This document shows positions 1 to 7,362 of a stretch of DNA of 32,229 nucleotides, piece after piece. The translations under genes were made by a program, and so were the position numbers. Under the pieces are notes generated by a model. The model worked only from the letters and a program-made list of their open reading frames with translations, had not been told where the DNA came from and ran no database searches. How positions within the stretch are numbered: the stretch's first letter is position 1; the number at the start of each line of letters is the position of its first letter. The stretch is from assembly GCA_019637225.1 (NCBI GenBank), contig JAHBWC010000091.1, positions 1 to 32,229 on the forward strand, given 5' to 3'. Origin of the DNA: Labilithrix sp. (GTDB lineage Bacteria; Myxococcota_A; Polyangia; Polyangiales; Polyangiaceae).

Positions 1-181
1 CGCAGGAAGAATGGGCGACCGTGAGCTCACCGCTTGGGTGAAGGGCCACCATCCCGATCATGGAGCATCCTCGATCACTTCCGCCCGAGATCCCCGTCTT
101 CACGTGGGATCAGGGGGCGACCTGCGGAACGCGGCGGTGTGCCTCTTTGCTCGGGGCGCGCGTGCGCCTAGGTTGCGCTCT

Positions 182-589
182 GTGGGAAGCGAGAACTTTC
201 ACGAGCGGTTCGAGGATCTGACGCCGTACACGCGCGACATGCATCGCGCGATCGTCTCGCTCATGGAAGAGCTCGAGGCGATCGACTGGTACCAGCAGCG
301 CGTCGACGCCACGGGCGACGAAGCGCTGAAGGCCGTGCTCGCGCACAACCGCGACGAAGAGATCGAGCACGCGATGATGAACCTCGAGTGGATCCGGCGG
401 CACAACCCCACCTTCGCCGAGGCGGCGCGCACGTTCCTCTTCAGCGAGGGGCCGATCACCGAGGTCGAAGCGATGATGAAGGCGAAGGCCGACGGAGGCG
501 GCGAGGGCGCGGCCGCAGCCGACCCCGCCGGTCACGGCCCGCTCGCGGCCGACGGCTCGCTGGGCGTCGGGAGCCTCAAGCTCCCCTGA
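182..589 (+). CDS. Encapsulated ferritin-like protein (EncFtn), encapsulin cargo
   Basis: This is a 135-residue all-helical ferroxidase of the encapsulated-ferritin family, which oxidises Fe(II) inside an encapsulin shell so that iron is mineralised there. Compared with the Rhodospirillum rubrum EncFtn sequence as I recall it, the key residues are all present with an offset of two: Glu30, Glu60 and His63 (ferroxidase; Glu32/Glu62/His65 there), and Glu29, Glu32, Trp36 and Tyr37 at the entry site. The core reads HRAIVSLMEELEAIDWY and later HNRDEEIEHAMMNLEW. After an Ala/Gly-rich linker (about 103-123) the tail DGSLGVGSLKLP matches the encapsulin cargo-loading peptide. The start is GTG at 182, which gives the family's usual N-terminal length. 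ATG 239 would cut the first helix, and the open frame upstream to position 11 shows no homology. The Shine-Dalgarno is weak (AGG at about 170). The shell gene follows after 64 bases, so the two are very probably cotranscribed. Confidence 0.93.
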   Translation: MGSENFHERFEDLTPYTRDMHRAIVSLMEELEAIDWYQQRVDATGDEALKAVLAHNRDEEIEHAMMNLEWIRRHNPTFAEAARTFLFSEGPITEVEAMMKAKADGGGEGAAAADPAGHGPLAADGSLGVGSLKLP

Positions 590-638
590 CCGGCCGTCCC
601 GCAAACGCGCTCCCGCACACCGCAGAACCGACGGAATG

Positions 639-646
639 GAAGAAGG
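639..646 (+). promoter_or_regulatory. Ribosome binding site that fixes the encapsulin start
   Basis: A purine run (GAAGAAGG) ends seven bases before GTG 654. It is the only good Shine-Dalgarno near the shell gene. It lies inside the longer reading frame that begins at ATG 636, which itself has no ribosome site. This supports GTG 654 as the true start. Confidence 0.6.
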
Positions 647-653
647 CACGATC

Positions 654-1466
654 GTGGATCTCCTCAAGCGAAACCTCGCCCCGATTCTCCCCGAAGCCTG
701 GAAGCTGATCGACGCCGAGGCCGCTCGCGTCCTCCGGCTCCTGCTCGCCGGTCGCAAGGTCGTCGACTTCGAGGGGCCGTTCGGCTGGAAGTTCGCCGCG
801 GTCAACACCGGGAAGCTGAAGCTCCTCGCGCACGAGCCCGCGCCCGACGTGGGGATCGGGATGCGCGAGGTGCAGCCGCTCGTCGAGGTGCGTGTCCCGA
901 TCAAGCTGTCGATCATGGACCTCGACACCGTGGCGCGCGGCGCGGAGGACCCCGACCTCGCGTCCGTCGTCCAGGCGGCCGAGAAGATCGCGCTGGTCGA
1001 GGACAACGCCGTCTTCAACGGGCTCGCCAGCGCGGGCATCCGTGGCATCCTCGAGTCGAGCCCGCACCCCGCGCTGCCGCTCTCCGCGGACGTGCTCGAT
1101 TTGCCCCGGTCGATCATCGACGCGAAGGAGACGCTGCGAAAGGCCGGCGTCGCCGGGCCGTACGTCCTCGTGCTCGGAGCCGAGCTCCACGATCAGGTCT
1201 TCTCGGCGACCGACGAAGGCCACCCGCTCGCCAAGCGCATCGAGCAGCAGCTCGTCGATCGGCCGATCGTGCGCGCCGAAGCGCTGCGCGGGGCGGCGCT
1301 CCTCTCGATGCGGGGCGGCGACTACGAGCTCTACGTCGGCCAGGACCTGTCGATTGGCTACGCGTACCACACGAAGGACGAGGTCGAGCTCTACCTCACC
1401 GAGTCGTTCACGTTCCGCGTGATCGAGCCGTCGGCGACGGTTCGGCTCACGAGCGGCGCGAAGTAG
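654..1466 (+). CDS. Encapsulin shell protein (family 1, HK97 fold)
   Basis: This 270-residue protein self-assembles into the icosahedral encapsulin nanocompartment that holds the EncFtn encoded just upstream. Family-1 features are clear. The N-terminus MDLLKRNLAPILPEAW is the helix that binds the cargo peptide on the inner face. It is followed by LLLAGRKVVDFEGPFGW and AAVNTG, and near the end by DLSIGYAYHTKDEVELYLTE and SFTFRVIEPSA. The length fits the usual 265-285 residues of single-shell (T=1-like) family members. GTG 654 is preferred over ATG 636 because it restores the canonical N-terminus and has a well-spaced ribosome site. The gene ends 9 bases before the stop of the converging regulator gene, leaving no room for a normal terminator between them. 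Confidence 0.95.
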   Translation: MDLLKRNLAPILPEAWKLIDAEAARVLRLLLAGRKVVDFEGPFGWKFAAVNTGKLKLLAHEPAPDVGIGMREVQPLVEVRVPIKLSIMDLDTVARGAEDPDLASVVQAAEKIALVEDNAVFNGLASAGIRGILESSPHPALPLSADVLDLPRSIIDAKETLRKAGVAGPYVLVLGAELHDQVFSATDEGHPLAKRIEQQLVDRPIVRAEALRGAALLSMRGGDYELYVGQDLSIGYAYHTKDEVELYLTESFTFRVIEPSATVRLTSGAK

Positions 1467-1475
1467 TCGCGGCGC

Positions 1476-4079
1476 TCAGGCGGGCGGCTCGCCGGGATCG
1501 GCGACCCGCGCCGCGGTCGCCGGATCCAGGAAGTAGCCGTCGTCGTCGTGGAGCAGCGCGCCCTCGAGCGCGACGCGGCGGAGGCGCGCGATCGTCACGT
1601 GGAGCCGGTTCTTCGCGGCCGCGGGCAGCACGCGCTCGCCCGGCCAGCCGGCGCGGACGAGCGACTGCGGAGGGACGGGGCGTCCAGGGTGGCGCATGCG
1701 CTCGAGCGCGAGGCGCAGCATGACGCGGGCGATCGGCCGCCCCGCGCCGAGCTTGGCCACCTGCTTCGACGCCGTGCGCACCCAGCTGCCGTCGCTCGCG
1801 ACGACGAGCCCCGGTCCGTCGTCGCGCGAGGCGCGCGCGCGCGACGGCGCGAGGGCGACGACGCGCTCGGCGAAGCGGACCTCCTCCGCCGGGCGCCCCG
1901 CGCGCGGTCGCGTGGTCCCGGCCCCGTCGACGAGCCCCGCGAGGATCTCCACGGCCTCGCGCCTCGCGGCGCGTCCGTCGTCCTTCACGAGCTCGCGCGC
2001 GCGCCGCGCGGCGTCCGTTGCCGCGGGGTGCCGCCCGAGGGCGTGCTCGACGACGGCCGCGGCCGCGGTGAAGAACCCCTCGGAGGCGCGATCCGAGGCG
2101 CGCGCGAGGCGCACGATCGCGTCGCGGTACGCGCTCTCCGCGTCGGCGAGGAGCCCCTGCTCGAGCGCGACGTTCCCGAGGTAACCGAGGAGGAGCCCCT
2201 CGGTGTGCTCGTCGCCGACCTCGCGGACGAGCGCGATGGCGCGGTCGAGCTGGCGTCGTGCGCTCGACGTCGCGCCGGCCTCGGCGTCGGCGAGGGCGAG
2301 GAGGAGCAGCGTCCACGCCTCCGACCGCCGATCGCCCGTCTCTCGAAGGAGCGCGAGGGCGGCGCCGAGATCGCGCCGCGCCTCCTCGAGCCGGCCGTCG
2401 TCGACGAAGCGGCTGCCGAGCATCATCAGCACGAACGCTTCCTCGCGCACGTCGCCGGCGGCGTGGAGGAGCTGGCGCGCGCGCCCGAGCTCGACGACGG
2501 CCTCGTCGTTGCGGCCGGCCTCGGAGAGCACGTTCGCGAGGTCCTTCCGGACGACGCCTTCGGTGCGCTCGTCTCCGGACGCCTCCGCGGCGCCGCGCGC
2601 GACGGCGAAGAGCTCGAGCGCCGCGTCGACGCTGCCCTTCAGCCCGATCACGAGGGCGAGCTTGCTCGTCGCGAGAGCTTCGATCCCGGGGGCGCCCGCG
2701 CGTCCGGCTTCGCGCCGCGCGAGCTCGAGATCGTCGAGCGCGTCGTCGCGCTTTCCCTGGAAGATGCGCGCGAGCCCGCGTGAGAGCAAGAGCGCGGCGT
2801 GGTCGTCGGGCGCGAGCTCGAGGTCCGCGAGCGCGTGCGACGTCCGCTCGACGAACGGCGCGAGCGGGCCCCGCGCGAGGGCTACCGGTGCGTAAGCGAG
2901 GAGTGCGCCGGCGCCCCGCGGATCGCGCGCGCGGAGCGAGCGGTCGAACGCGCGCTCGAGGTTCTTCCGCTCGGCCGCCATCACGTCGAGCGGCAGCGGC
3001 GGCGTTCGCGCGCGCAGGCCCGCGTAGTGGTGGGCGTGACGCTCGTCGAACCGCGTGGCGTCGGGGAGCTCGGCGAGCTTCTCCTCGGCGAACACGCGCA
3101 GCGTCTCGGGCAGCGTGTAGCGGCGCTGCTCGCCGTCGTCGACGCGGACGAGCGAGGCCTCGACGAGGCGCTCGAGCCCGCGCGCGACGCGGAGCCGGGT
3201 CCTCGGCGACGGGGCTTGTCCGTCGGCGACGGCGCACGCCGCGTCGAGCAAGAAGCCGCCGCGGAAGCAGGAGCACGCGGCGAGGAGCTGCGCGTCCTCC
3301 TCGCCGAGCTCCTCCCACGAGAGCGCGAACGCCGAGCGGATCGAGCGCTCGCCTCGCTCGTCCTCGAGGAGGTCGAGGCGCTCGCCGAGGAGGTCGGCGA
3401 TGTCCTTCTCGGATAGGGCGACGAGCCGTGACGCCGAGAGCTCGATCGCCAGCGGGATGCCCTCGAGCTTTCGGACGATCGTCGCCACGGTCCGCGCGTT
3501 CGTCGCCGTCACGCGGAAGCCGGGGCGCGCCGCCGCCGCGCGCCGCGCGAAGAGCTGCACGGCGGGGCTCGCCGCGATGACGTCGGGCTCCCGCTCGCGC
3601 GCTGCCGGGGTCTCGAGCGGACCGATCTCGAGGCGGTGCTCGGCCGCGACGCCGAGCCGTCCGCGCGCGGTGACGAGGAACGCGGCGGTCGGCGCGTCGC
3701 GCAGCCATTGCGGGAGGAGCGTCGCGAGCGCCACGCGGCAGCGGTCGACGTCGTCGAGGACGACGAGCGGGCGCCGCCGGGCGGCGAGCGCGCGCCCGAC
3801 ACGCTCCGTGAGCAGAGGCGCGTCGGCCCCCGCGCTCGTGGCGAGGCCCAGCACCCGCGCGACCTCGTGGACGATATCGATCGCCGCGCGCGCCCCCTCG
3901 AGGTCGCAGGCGAAGGTGGTCTCGAGCTTGCCGCGCCGACGCTGCCCCGCGAACGCCGCCGCGATCGCGCTCTTGCCGATCCCCGGCGGACCGGTGAGGA
4001 CGACGAGGCGGTGCGCGTTCAGCGCGCGCCCCAGCGCGAAGACCTCGGTGTCCCGGAACGCGAGCGGCTCGTCGGCCAT
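1476..4079 (-). CDS. STAND-type ATPase with TPR region and C-terminal winged-helix domain, putative transcriptional regulator
   Basis: The protein has 867 residues. The N-terminal part is a STAND/AP-ATPase: Walker A GPPGIGKS (30-37), Walker B PLVVLDDVD (104-112) and the GxPLA-type motif LEGIPLAIELSA (205-216). The middle (about 330-740) is alpha-helical with TPR-like pairs. The C-terminal hundred residues contain AAKNRLHVTIARLRR and DDGYFLDP, which resembles an OmpR/BTAD-type winged helix placed at the C-terminus instead of the N-terminus. This order suggests a ligand-triggered, ATP-dependent transcription factor of the MalT/AfsR style. The inducer and targets are unknown. The start is ATG 4079, preceded by GGGGAG at a good distance; ATGs at 4097 and 4136 lie upstream in the same frame but lack one. 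It converges on the encapsulin gene and is divergent from the kinase at 4270. No effector or protease domain is visible. Confidence 0.82.
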   Translation of the reverse strand: MADEPLAFRDTEVFALGRALNAHRLVVLTGPPGIGKSAIAAAFAGQRRRGKLETTFACDLEGARAAIDIVHEVARVLGLATSAGADAPLLTERVGRALAARRRPLVVLDDVDRCRVALATLLPQWLRDAPTAAFLVTARGRLGVAAEHRLEIGPLETPAAREREPDVIAASPAVQLFARRAAAARPGFRVTATNARTVATIVRKLEGIPLAIELSASRLVALSEKDIADLLGERLDLLEDERGERSIRSAFALSWEELGEEDAQLLAACSCFRGGFLLDAACAVADGQAPSPRTRLRVARGLERLVEASLVRVDDGEQRRYTLPETLRVFAEEKLAELPDATRFDERHAHHYAGLRARTPPLPLDVMAAERKNLERAFDRSLRARDPRGAGALLAYAPVALARGPLAPFVERTSHALADLELAPDDHAALLLSRGLARIFQGKRDDALDDLELARREAGRAGAPGIEALATSKLALVIGLKGSVDAALELFAVARGAAEASGDERTEGVVRKDLANVLSEAGRNDEAVVELGRARQLLHAAGDVREEAFVLMMLGSRFVDDGRLEEARRDLGAALALLRETGDRRSEAWTLLLLALADAEAGATSSARRQLDRAIALVREVGDEHTEGLLLGYLGNVALEQGLLADAESAYRDAIVRLARASDRASEGFFTAAAAVVEHALGRHPAATDAARRARELVKDDGRAARREAVEILAGLVDGAGTTRPRAGRPAEEVRFAERVVALAPSRARASRDDGPGLVVASDGSWVRTASKQVAKLGAGRPIARVMLRLALERMRHPGRPVPPQSLVRAGWPGERVLPAAAKNRLHVTIARLRRVALEGALLHDDDGYFLDPATAARVADPGEPPA

Positions 4080-4269
4080 CGATCGACTCCCCAGCATAGG
4101 ACGAGTGCGCGGTCCTCGGGCGCCGCGCGCGCACACCCGGCGACATGATCCTGGATCCGCCGGAGCGCACTGCGGGGCGGAGGGGCGGGGAGGCCCGCCG
4201 GCCCGCCGCGCGAAAGCGTGGGCGATTCACGTCGTTCGGGGCCGGCATTCATCCTGCAGCGCCGGGGCC

Positions 4270-5253
4270 ATGAGCTCGCAGGTGCCGGCGATCGGAACGC
4301 TCCTGGTGAACCGCTACGAGCTCGTGAAGGAGCTCGGCCGAGGCGGTTGCGCGATCGTGTTCGAGGCACACGACCACAGGCTCTCGCGCATGGTCGCCGT
4401 GAAGATCCCGATCGGCATCGCGGGGGACACGGCGAAGATGGGCCGCTTCGCGCGGGAGGCGCGCGTCATCGCGTCGATTCACCACCCCAACGTCTGCGCG
4501 GTGCTCGACAGCGGCTTCACCGAGGACGGCGCGCCGTTCCTCGTCATGGAGCGCCTCTTCGGCGAGTCGCTCCGGGCGACGATCAACCGCGCGAAGCAGC
4601 TCGGAGTCGGCGAGGCGATCGCCATCGGGCTCCAGCTCCTCTCGGCGCTCGACGCGGTGCACGCCGCGGGCATCGTCCACCGTGACATCAAGCCGGACAA
4701 CGTCATCCTGGTGTCGCGCGGCGGCTGCGATCCGCTCGTGAAGCTGCTCGACTTCGGCCTCTGCCGGCGCGCGGCGCGGCGGCGCGACGGCGAGGACACG
4801 ATGACGTGCGATGGCGCGATCGTCGGCACGCCGGAGTACATGGCGCCCGAGCAGGTCCTCGGCAGCACGTCCCTCGACGTCCGCGTCGACATCTACGCCG
4901 TCGGCGTCGTGCTCTACGAGGCGCTCACGGGAGAGCGCGCCTTCCTCGCGAAGACCGTCCGCGACATCTTGAGCGGCGTGATGAACAAGCGGATCCGCCC
5001 GCTCCGCGAGGTGCGCAAGGACGCGCCCCGCTCGCTCGAGGTGGTCGTCGCGCGCGCGATGGACCGCGACCCGGCCCGGCGCCCGCAGACGGCGAGCGAG
5101 CTGCAGGACGATCTCGTGGCGGTGAAGGAGGAGATGGCCGCCGCCGCCCAGCGCCGCTCCGAGGCCGAGGCGTGGGAGCTTCCGACGACGCGCTTCGTGC
5201 GCCGGCCCCCGCCGCCTCGTCGCCCGATGCGCGCGCCGAACCGCGCGAGCTGA
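4270..5253 (+). CDS. Soluble Hanks-type Ser/Thr protein kinase
   Basis: This 327-residue protein is almost only a kinase domain. The motifs are complete: glycine loop GRGGCA (about 23-28), Lys45 in VAVKIP, Glu64 in the C helix, HRDIKPDN with catalytic Asp139, DFG at 161-163 and GTPEYMAPEQ at about 187-195. The enzyme should be catalytically active. The tail after about residue 280 is short, charged and then Pro/Arg-rich (RRPPPPRRP), with no membrane segment or sensor domain, so the protein is predicted to be cytosolic. ATG 4270 is chosen because the kinase homology starts within 16 residues; the open frame upstream to 3400 is a shadow of the opposite-strand regulator. It is transcribed divergently from the STAND gene across 190 bases, so the two may share regulation, but no partner or substrate can be read from the sequence. 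Confidence 0.93.
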   Translation: MSSQVPAIGTLLVNRYELVKELGRGGCAIVFEAHDHRLSRMVAVKIPIGIAGDTAKMGRFAREARVIASIHHPNVCAVLDSGFTEDGAPFLVMERLFGESLRATINRAKQLGVGEAIAIGLQLLSALDAVHAAGIVHRDIKPDNVILVSRGGCDPLVKLLDFGLCRRAARRRDGEDTMTCDGAIVGTPEYMAPEQVLGSTSLDVRVDIYAVGVVLYEALTGERAFLAKTVRDILSGVMNKRIRPLREVRKDAPRSLEVVVARAMDRDPARRPQTASELQDDLVAVKEEMAAAAQRRSEAEAWELPTTRFVRRPPPPRRPMRAPNRAS

Positions 5254-5274
5254 TCGGGCGCCGCGTCCCGATCA
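5251..5274. terminator. Hairpin between convergent kinase and glnA genes
   Basis: TGATCGGG pairs perfectly with CCCGATCA across an 8-base loop. The left arm includes the kinase stop codon, and the structure lies 25 bases beyond the glnA stop. It has no T-tract on either side. It could end transcription from both directions, but in such GC-rich DNA the call is only moderate. Confidence 0.42.
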
Positions 5275-5298
5275 ACTCGCCTCGCCCGGCGTTCCGGC

Positions 5299-6714
5299 TC
5301 AGATGTCGAAGTAGAGGTAGAACTCGTGCGGCGTCGGGCGCATGCGGATCGGGTTGAGCTCCTTGGTCCGCTTGTAGTCGAGCCACTCGGCGATGGCGTC
5401 CTTGGTGAAGACGTCGCCGCGGAGGAGGTACTCGTGATCGCGCTCGAGCGCGTCGAGCGCCTCCTCGAGGCTGCCCGGCATGTGGGGGACGTTCTTGAGC
5501 TCCTCGGGGCTGAGGGCGTAGATGTCCTTGTCGAGCGGATCGCCCGGATCGATCTTGTTCTGGATGCCGTCGAGCCCGGCGAGCATCATCGCGCTGAAGG
5601 CGAGGTACGGGTTGCAGCTCGGGTCGGGGAAGCGGATCTCGACGCGGCGGGTCTTCGGCGACGGGCCGGTGATCGGGATGCGGACCGACGCGGAGCGGTT
5701 GCGGCTCGAGTAGGCGAGGTTGACGGGCGCCTCGAAGCCGGGGACGAGGCGGCGGAAGCTGTTCGTCGTCGGGTTGGTGAACGCCGCGAGCGACTTCGCG
5801 TGCTTGATGATGCCGCCGATGTAGTGGAGCGCGAGCTGCGAGAGCCCCGCGTAGCCGTCACCGTGGAAGAGCGGCTTGCCCTCCTTCCACAGCGACTGGT
5901 GCACGTGCATGCCCGAGCCGTTGTCGCCGAAGAGCGGCTTCGGCATGAACGTCGCCGCCTTGCCGTGCTTGCGCGCGACGTTCTTGACGACGTACTTGAA
6001 CCACATGAGCTGATCGGCGCAGGGGAGCAGCCGGTTGAACTTCATGCCGATCTCGCACTGACCGCCCGACGCGACCTCGTGGTGGCCGACCTCGACCTCG
6101 ATGCCCGACGCCTGGAGCGCGAGCATGATCTCCATGCGGACGTTCGCGAGCGTGTCGGTCGGCGGGACCGGGAAGTAGCCTTCCTTGTGGCGCGTCTTGT
6201 AGCCGAGGTTCGGGTACTCCTCGCGGCCCGAGTTCCAGGCGCCCTCGACGCTGTCGAGGAAGTAGTAGCCCTCGTTCGGCTTCGAGTGGTCGAAGCGGAC
6301 GTCGTCGAAGAGGAAGAACTCGGCCTCGGGACCCATGAACGAGGTGTCCGCGATGCCGCTCTGGCGGAGGTACGCCTCGGCCTTCTTCGAGATGTGGCGC
6401 GGGTCGCGTGAGTACGGCTGCTTCGTGATCGGGTCGTAGACGCTGCACACGAGCGAGAGCGTCGGGTGCGCGAAGAACGGATCGAGCTTCGCCGTCTCGG
6501 GATCCGGGATCATCGTCATGTCCGACGCGTTGATGGGCTGCCAGCCGCGCACCGACGACCCGTCGAACTGGATGCCGTCCTCGAAGAGGCTCTCGTCGAG
6601 CCGCGCCACCGGGAGCGTCGTGTGCTGCCACACGCCGGGGAAATCGATGAACTTGAGGTCGATGAACTTGACGTCGTTCTTGTGCGCGAGCTCGATGACT
6701 TCCTTCGGCTTCAT
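5299..6714 (-). CDS. glnA: Glutamine synthetase type I
   Basis: This 471-residue enzyme makes glutamine from glutamate, ammonia and ATP as a cytosolic dodecamer. The length is typical of class GSI. Visible family motifs include DGSS (51-54), the metal-site GPEAEFF (128-134), GHHEVASGGQCEI (210-222), DNGSGMHVHQS (264-274), NPTTNSFRRLVPGFEAP (314-330) and RNRSASVRIP. Tyr399 in DKDIYALSPEE corresponds to the adenylylated tyrosine (Tyr397) of enterobacterial GlnA, so control by an adenylyltransferase is plausible although that gene is not in the window. ATG 6714 is used because it starts the conserved MKPKEVIELA and has AAGGAAG just upstream; the frame could extend to 6753. It follows glnB on the same strand after 75 bases, so the two probably form an operon. 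Confidence 0.97.
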   Translation of the reverse strand: MKPKEVIELAHKNDVKFIDLKFIDFPGVWQHTTLPVARLDESLFEDGIQFDGSSVRGWQPINASDMTMIPDPETAKLDPFFAHPTLSLVCSVYDPITKQPYSRDPRHISKKAEAYLRQSGIADTSFMGPEAEFFLFDDVRFDHSKPNEGYYFLDSVEGAWNSGREEYPNLGYKTRHKEGYFPVPPTDTLANVRMEIMLALQASGIEVEVGHHEVASGGQCEIGMKFNRLLPCADQLMWFKYVVKNVARKHGKAATFMPKPLFGDNGSGMHVHQSLWKEGKPLFHGDGYAGLSQLALHYIGGIIKHAKSLAAFTNPTTNSFRRLVPGFEAPVNLAYSSRNRSASVRIPITGPSPKTRRVEIRFPDPSCNPYLAFSAMMLAGLDGIQNKIDPGDPLDKDIYALSPEELKNVPHMPGSLEEALDALERDHEYLLRGDVFTKDAIAEWLDYKRTKELNPIRMRPTPHEFYLYFDI

Positions 6715-6789
6715 GGCTTCCTTGCTTTCTTCCTGGACTCTTCCGGCGCGCATCCTCGGGTGAAGGAGCGCGCGCGTCGACGCTGGACG

Positions 6790-7128
6790 CTAGATGGCTT
6801 CCTTGCCGCGTTCACCCGTTCGGATGCGGACCGCCTCTTCGATCGGGCTCACGAAGATCTTCCCGTCGCCGATGCGCCCCGTCTTGGCGCTCTTCTCGAT
6901 CGCGTCGAGGACGTCGTGGACGAGCTCGTCCGGCACGACGATCTCGACCTTCACCTTCGGGACGAAGTCGACGACGTACGCCGAGCCTCGATAGACTTCC
7001 TTCTTGCCGCCCGTTCGACCGAAGCCTTTCACCTCGGTGACGGTCATGCCCTGCACACCAACCTCGCTGAGGGCATCTTTGACCTCGTCGAGCTTGAACG
7101 GCTTGATGATTGCCTCGATCTTCTTCAT
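6790..7128 (-). CDS. glnB: Nitrogen regulatory protein PII
   Basis: This 112-residue trimeric signal protein binds ATP/ADP and 2-oxoglutarate and reports nitrogen status to glutamine synthetase control and other targets. The match to GlnB/GlnK is close over the whole length: start MKKIEAIIKPFKLDEVKDAL, T-loop with Tyr51 in RGSAYVVDF (the uridylylation site in proteobacteria), B-loop TGRIGDGKIFV, and C-terminal RIRTGERG. It lies directly upstream of glnA, the common glnB-glnA arrangement. This favours GlnB over GlnK, since no amtB is next to it. The ribosome site is weak. The upstream region (7129-7362) holds an inverted repeat but no clear sigma-54 promoter. ATG 7128 is the only start that gives the canonical N-terminus. 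Confidence 0.96.
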   Translation of the reverse strand: MKKIEAIIKPFKLDEVKDALSEVGVQGMTVTEVKGFGRTGGKKEVYRGSAYVVDFVPKVKVEIVVPDELVHDVLDAIEKSAKTGRIGDGKIFVSPIEEAVRIRTGERGKEAI

Positions 7129-7174
7129 TGAACGCTTCGTTTCGGCGCCGTTCCGGACTGCGCGGGCGCCATCA

Positions 7175-7187
7175 GACACCCGGTGTC
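7175..7187. promoter_or_regulatory. Inverted repeat upstream of glnB, possible operator
   Basis: GACACC and GGTGTC form a perfect 6-bp inverted repeat around a single C, 47 bases upstream of the glnB start in the divergent spacer shared with the PLP-enzyme gene. The position suits a regulator site for glnBA, but no matching regulator is known to me and a chance origin is possible. Confidence 0.3.
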
Positions 7188-7362
7188 CGGGGCTGCCAAG
7201 CGCTTTCACCCTCTCTTTTGCCCACCGCCGGTTTCGGAAATGTTTCGTTGGAGTGCCCTCTGAAAAAAAGGCCACGCTGACGCGTAGCGGCATGCTCCGG
7301 ACCCACCGCGCAGGTGTGCGCTGGGCGGCCGCGCGTCGTGCCCGCGCCCCGGTGTCGAGACC

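Noticed and set aside
141..181. Possible -35/-10 pair (TTGCTC, TAGGTT) before EncFtn
   Set aside because: Only three of six bases match in each box, and it would place transcription start at the start codon.
1548..3416. Long open frames on the plus strand opposite the STAND gene
   Set aside because: Their translations are Arg/Glu/Ala-rich with no domain, as expected for antisense frames at very high GC; the minus-strand protein has clear motifs.
1476..4079. STAND protein as an anti-phage NLR (Avs-like) system
   Set aside because: There is no nuclease, TIR or protease effector, and the C-terminal domain is a DNA-binding winged helix, so a transcription regulator fits better. No defence genes are nearby.
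7129..7362. Sigma-54 promoter for glnB
   Set aside because: I searched the minus strand for GG-N10-GC with TGGC/TTGC context. TTGGCAGCCCCGG and TGGCCTTTTTTTC come near but do not have the correct spacing and GC pair.
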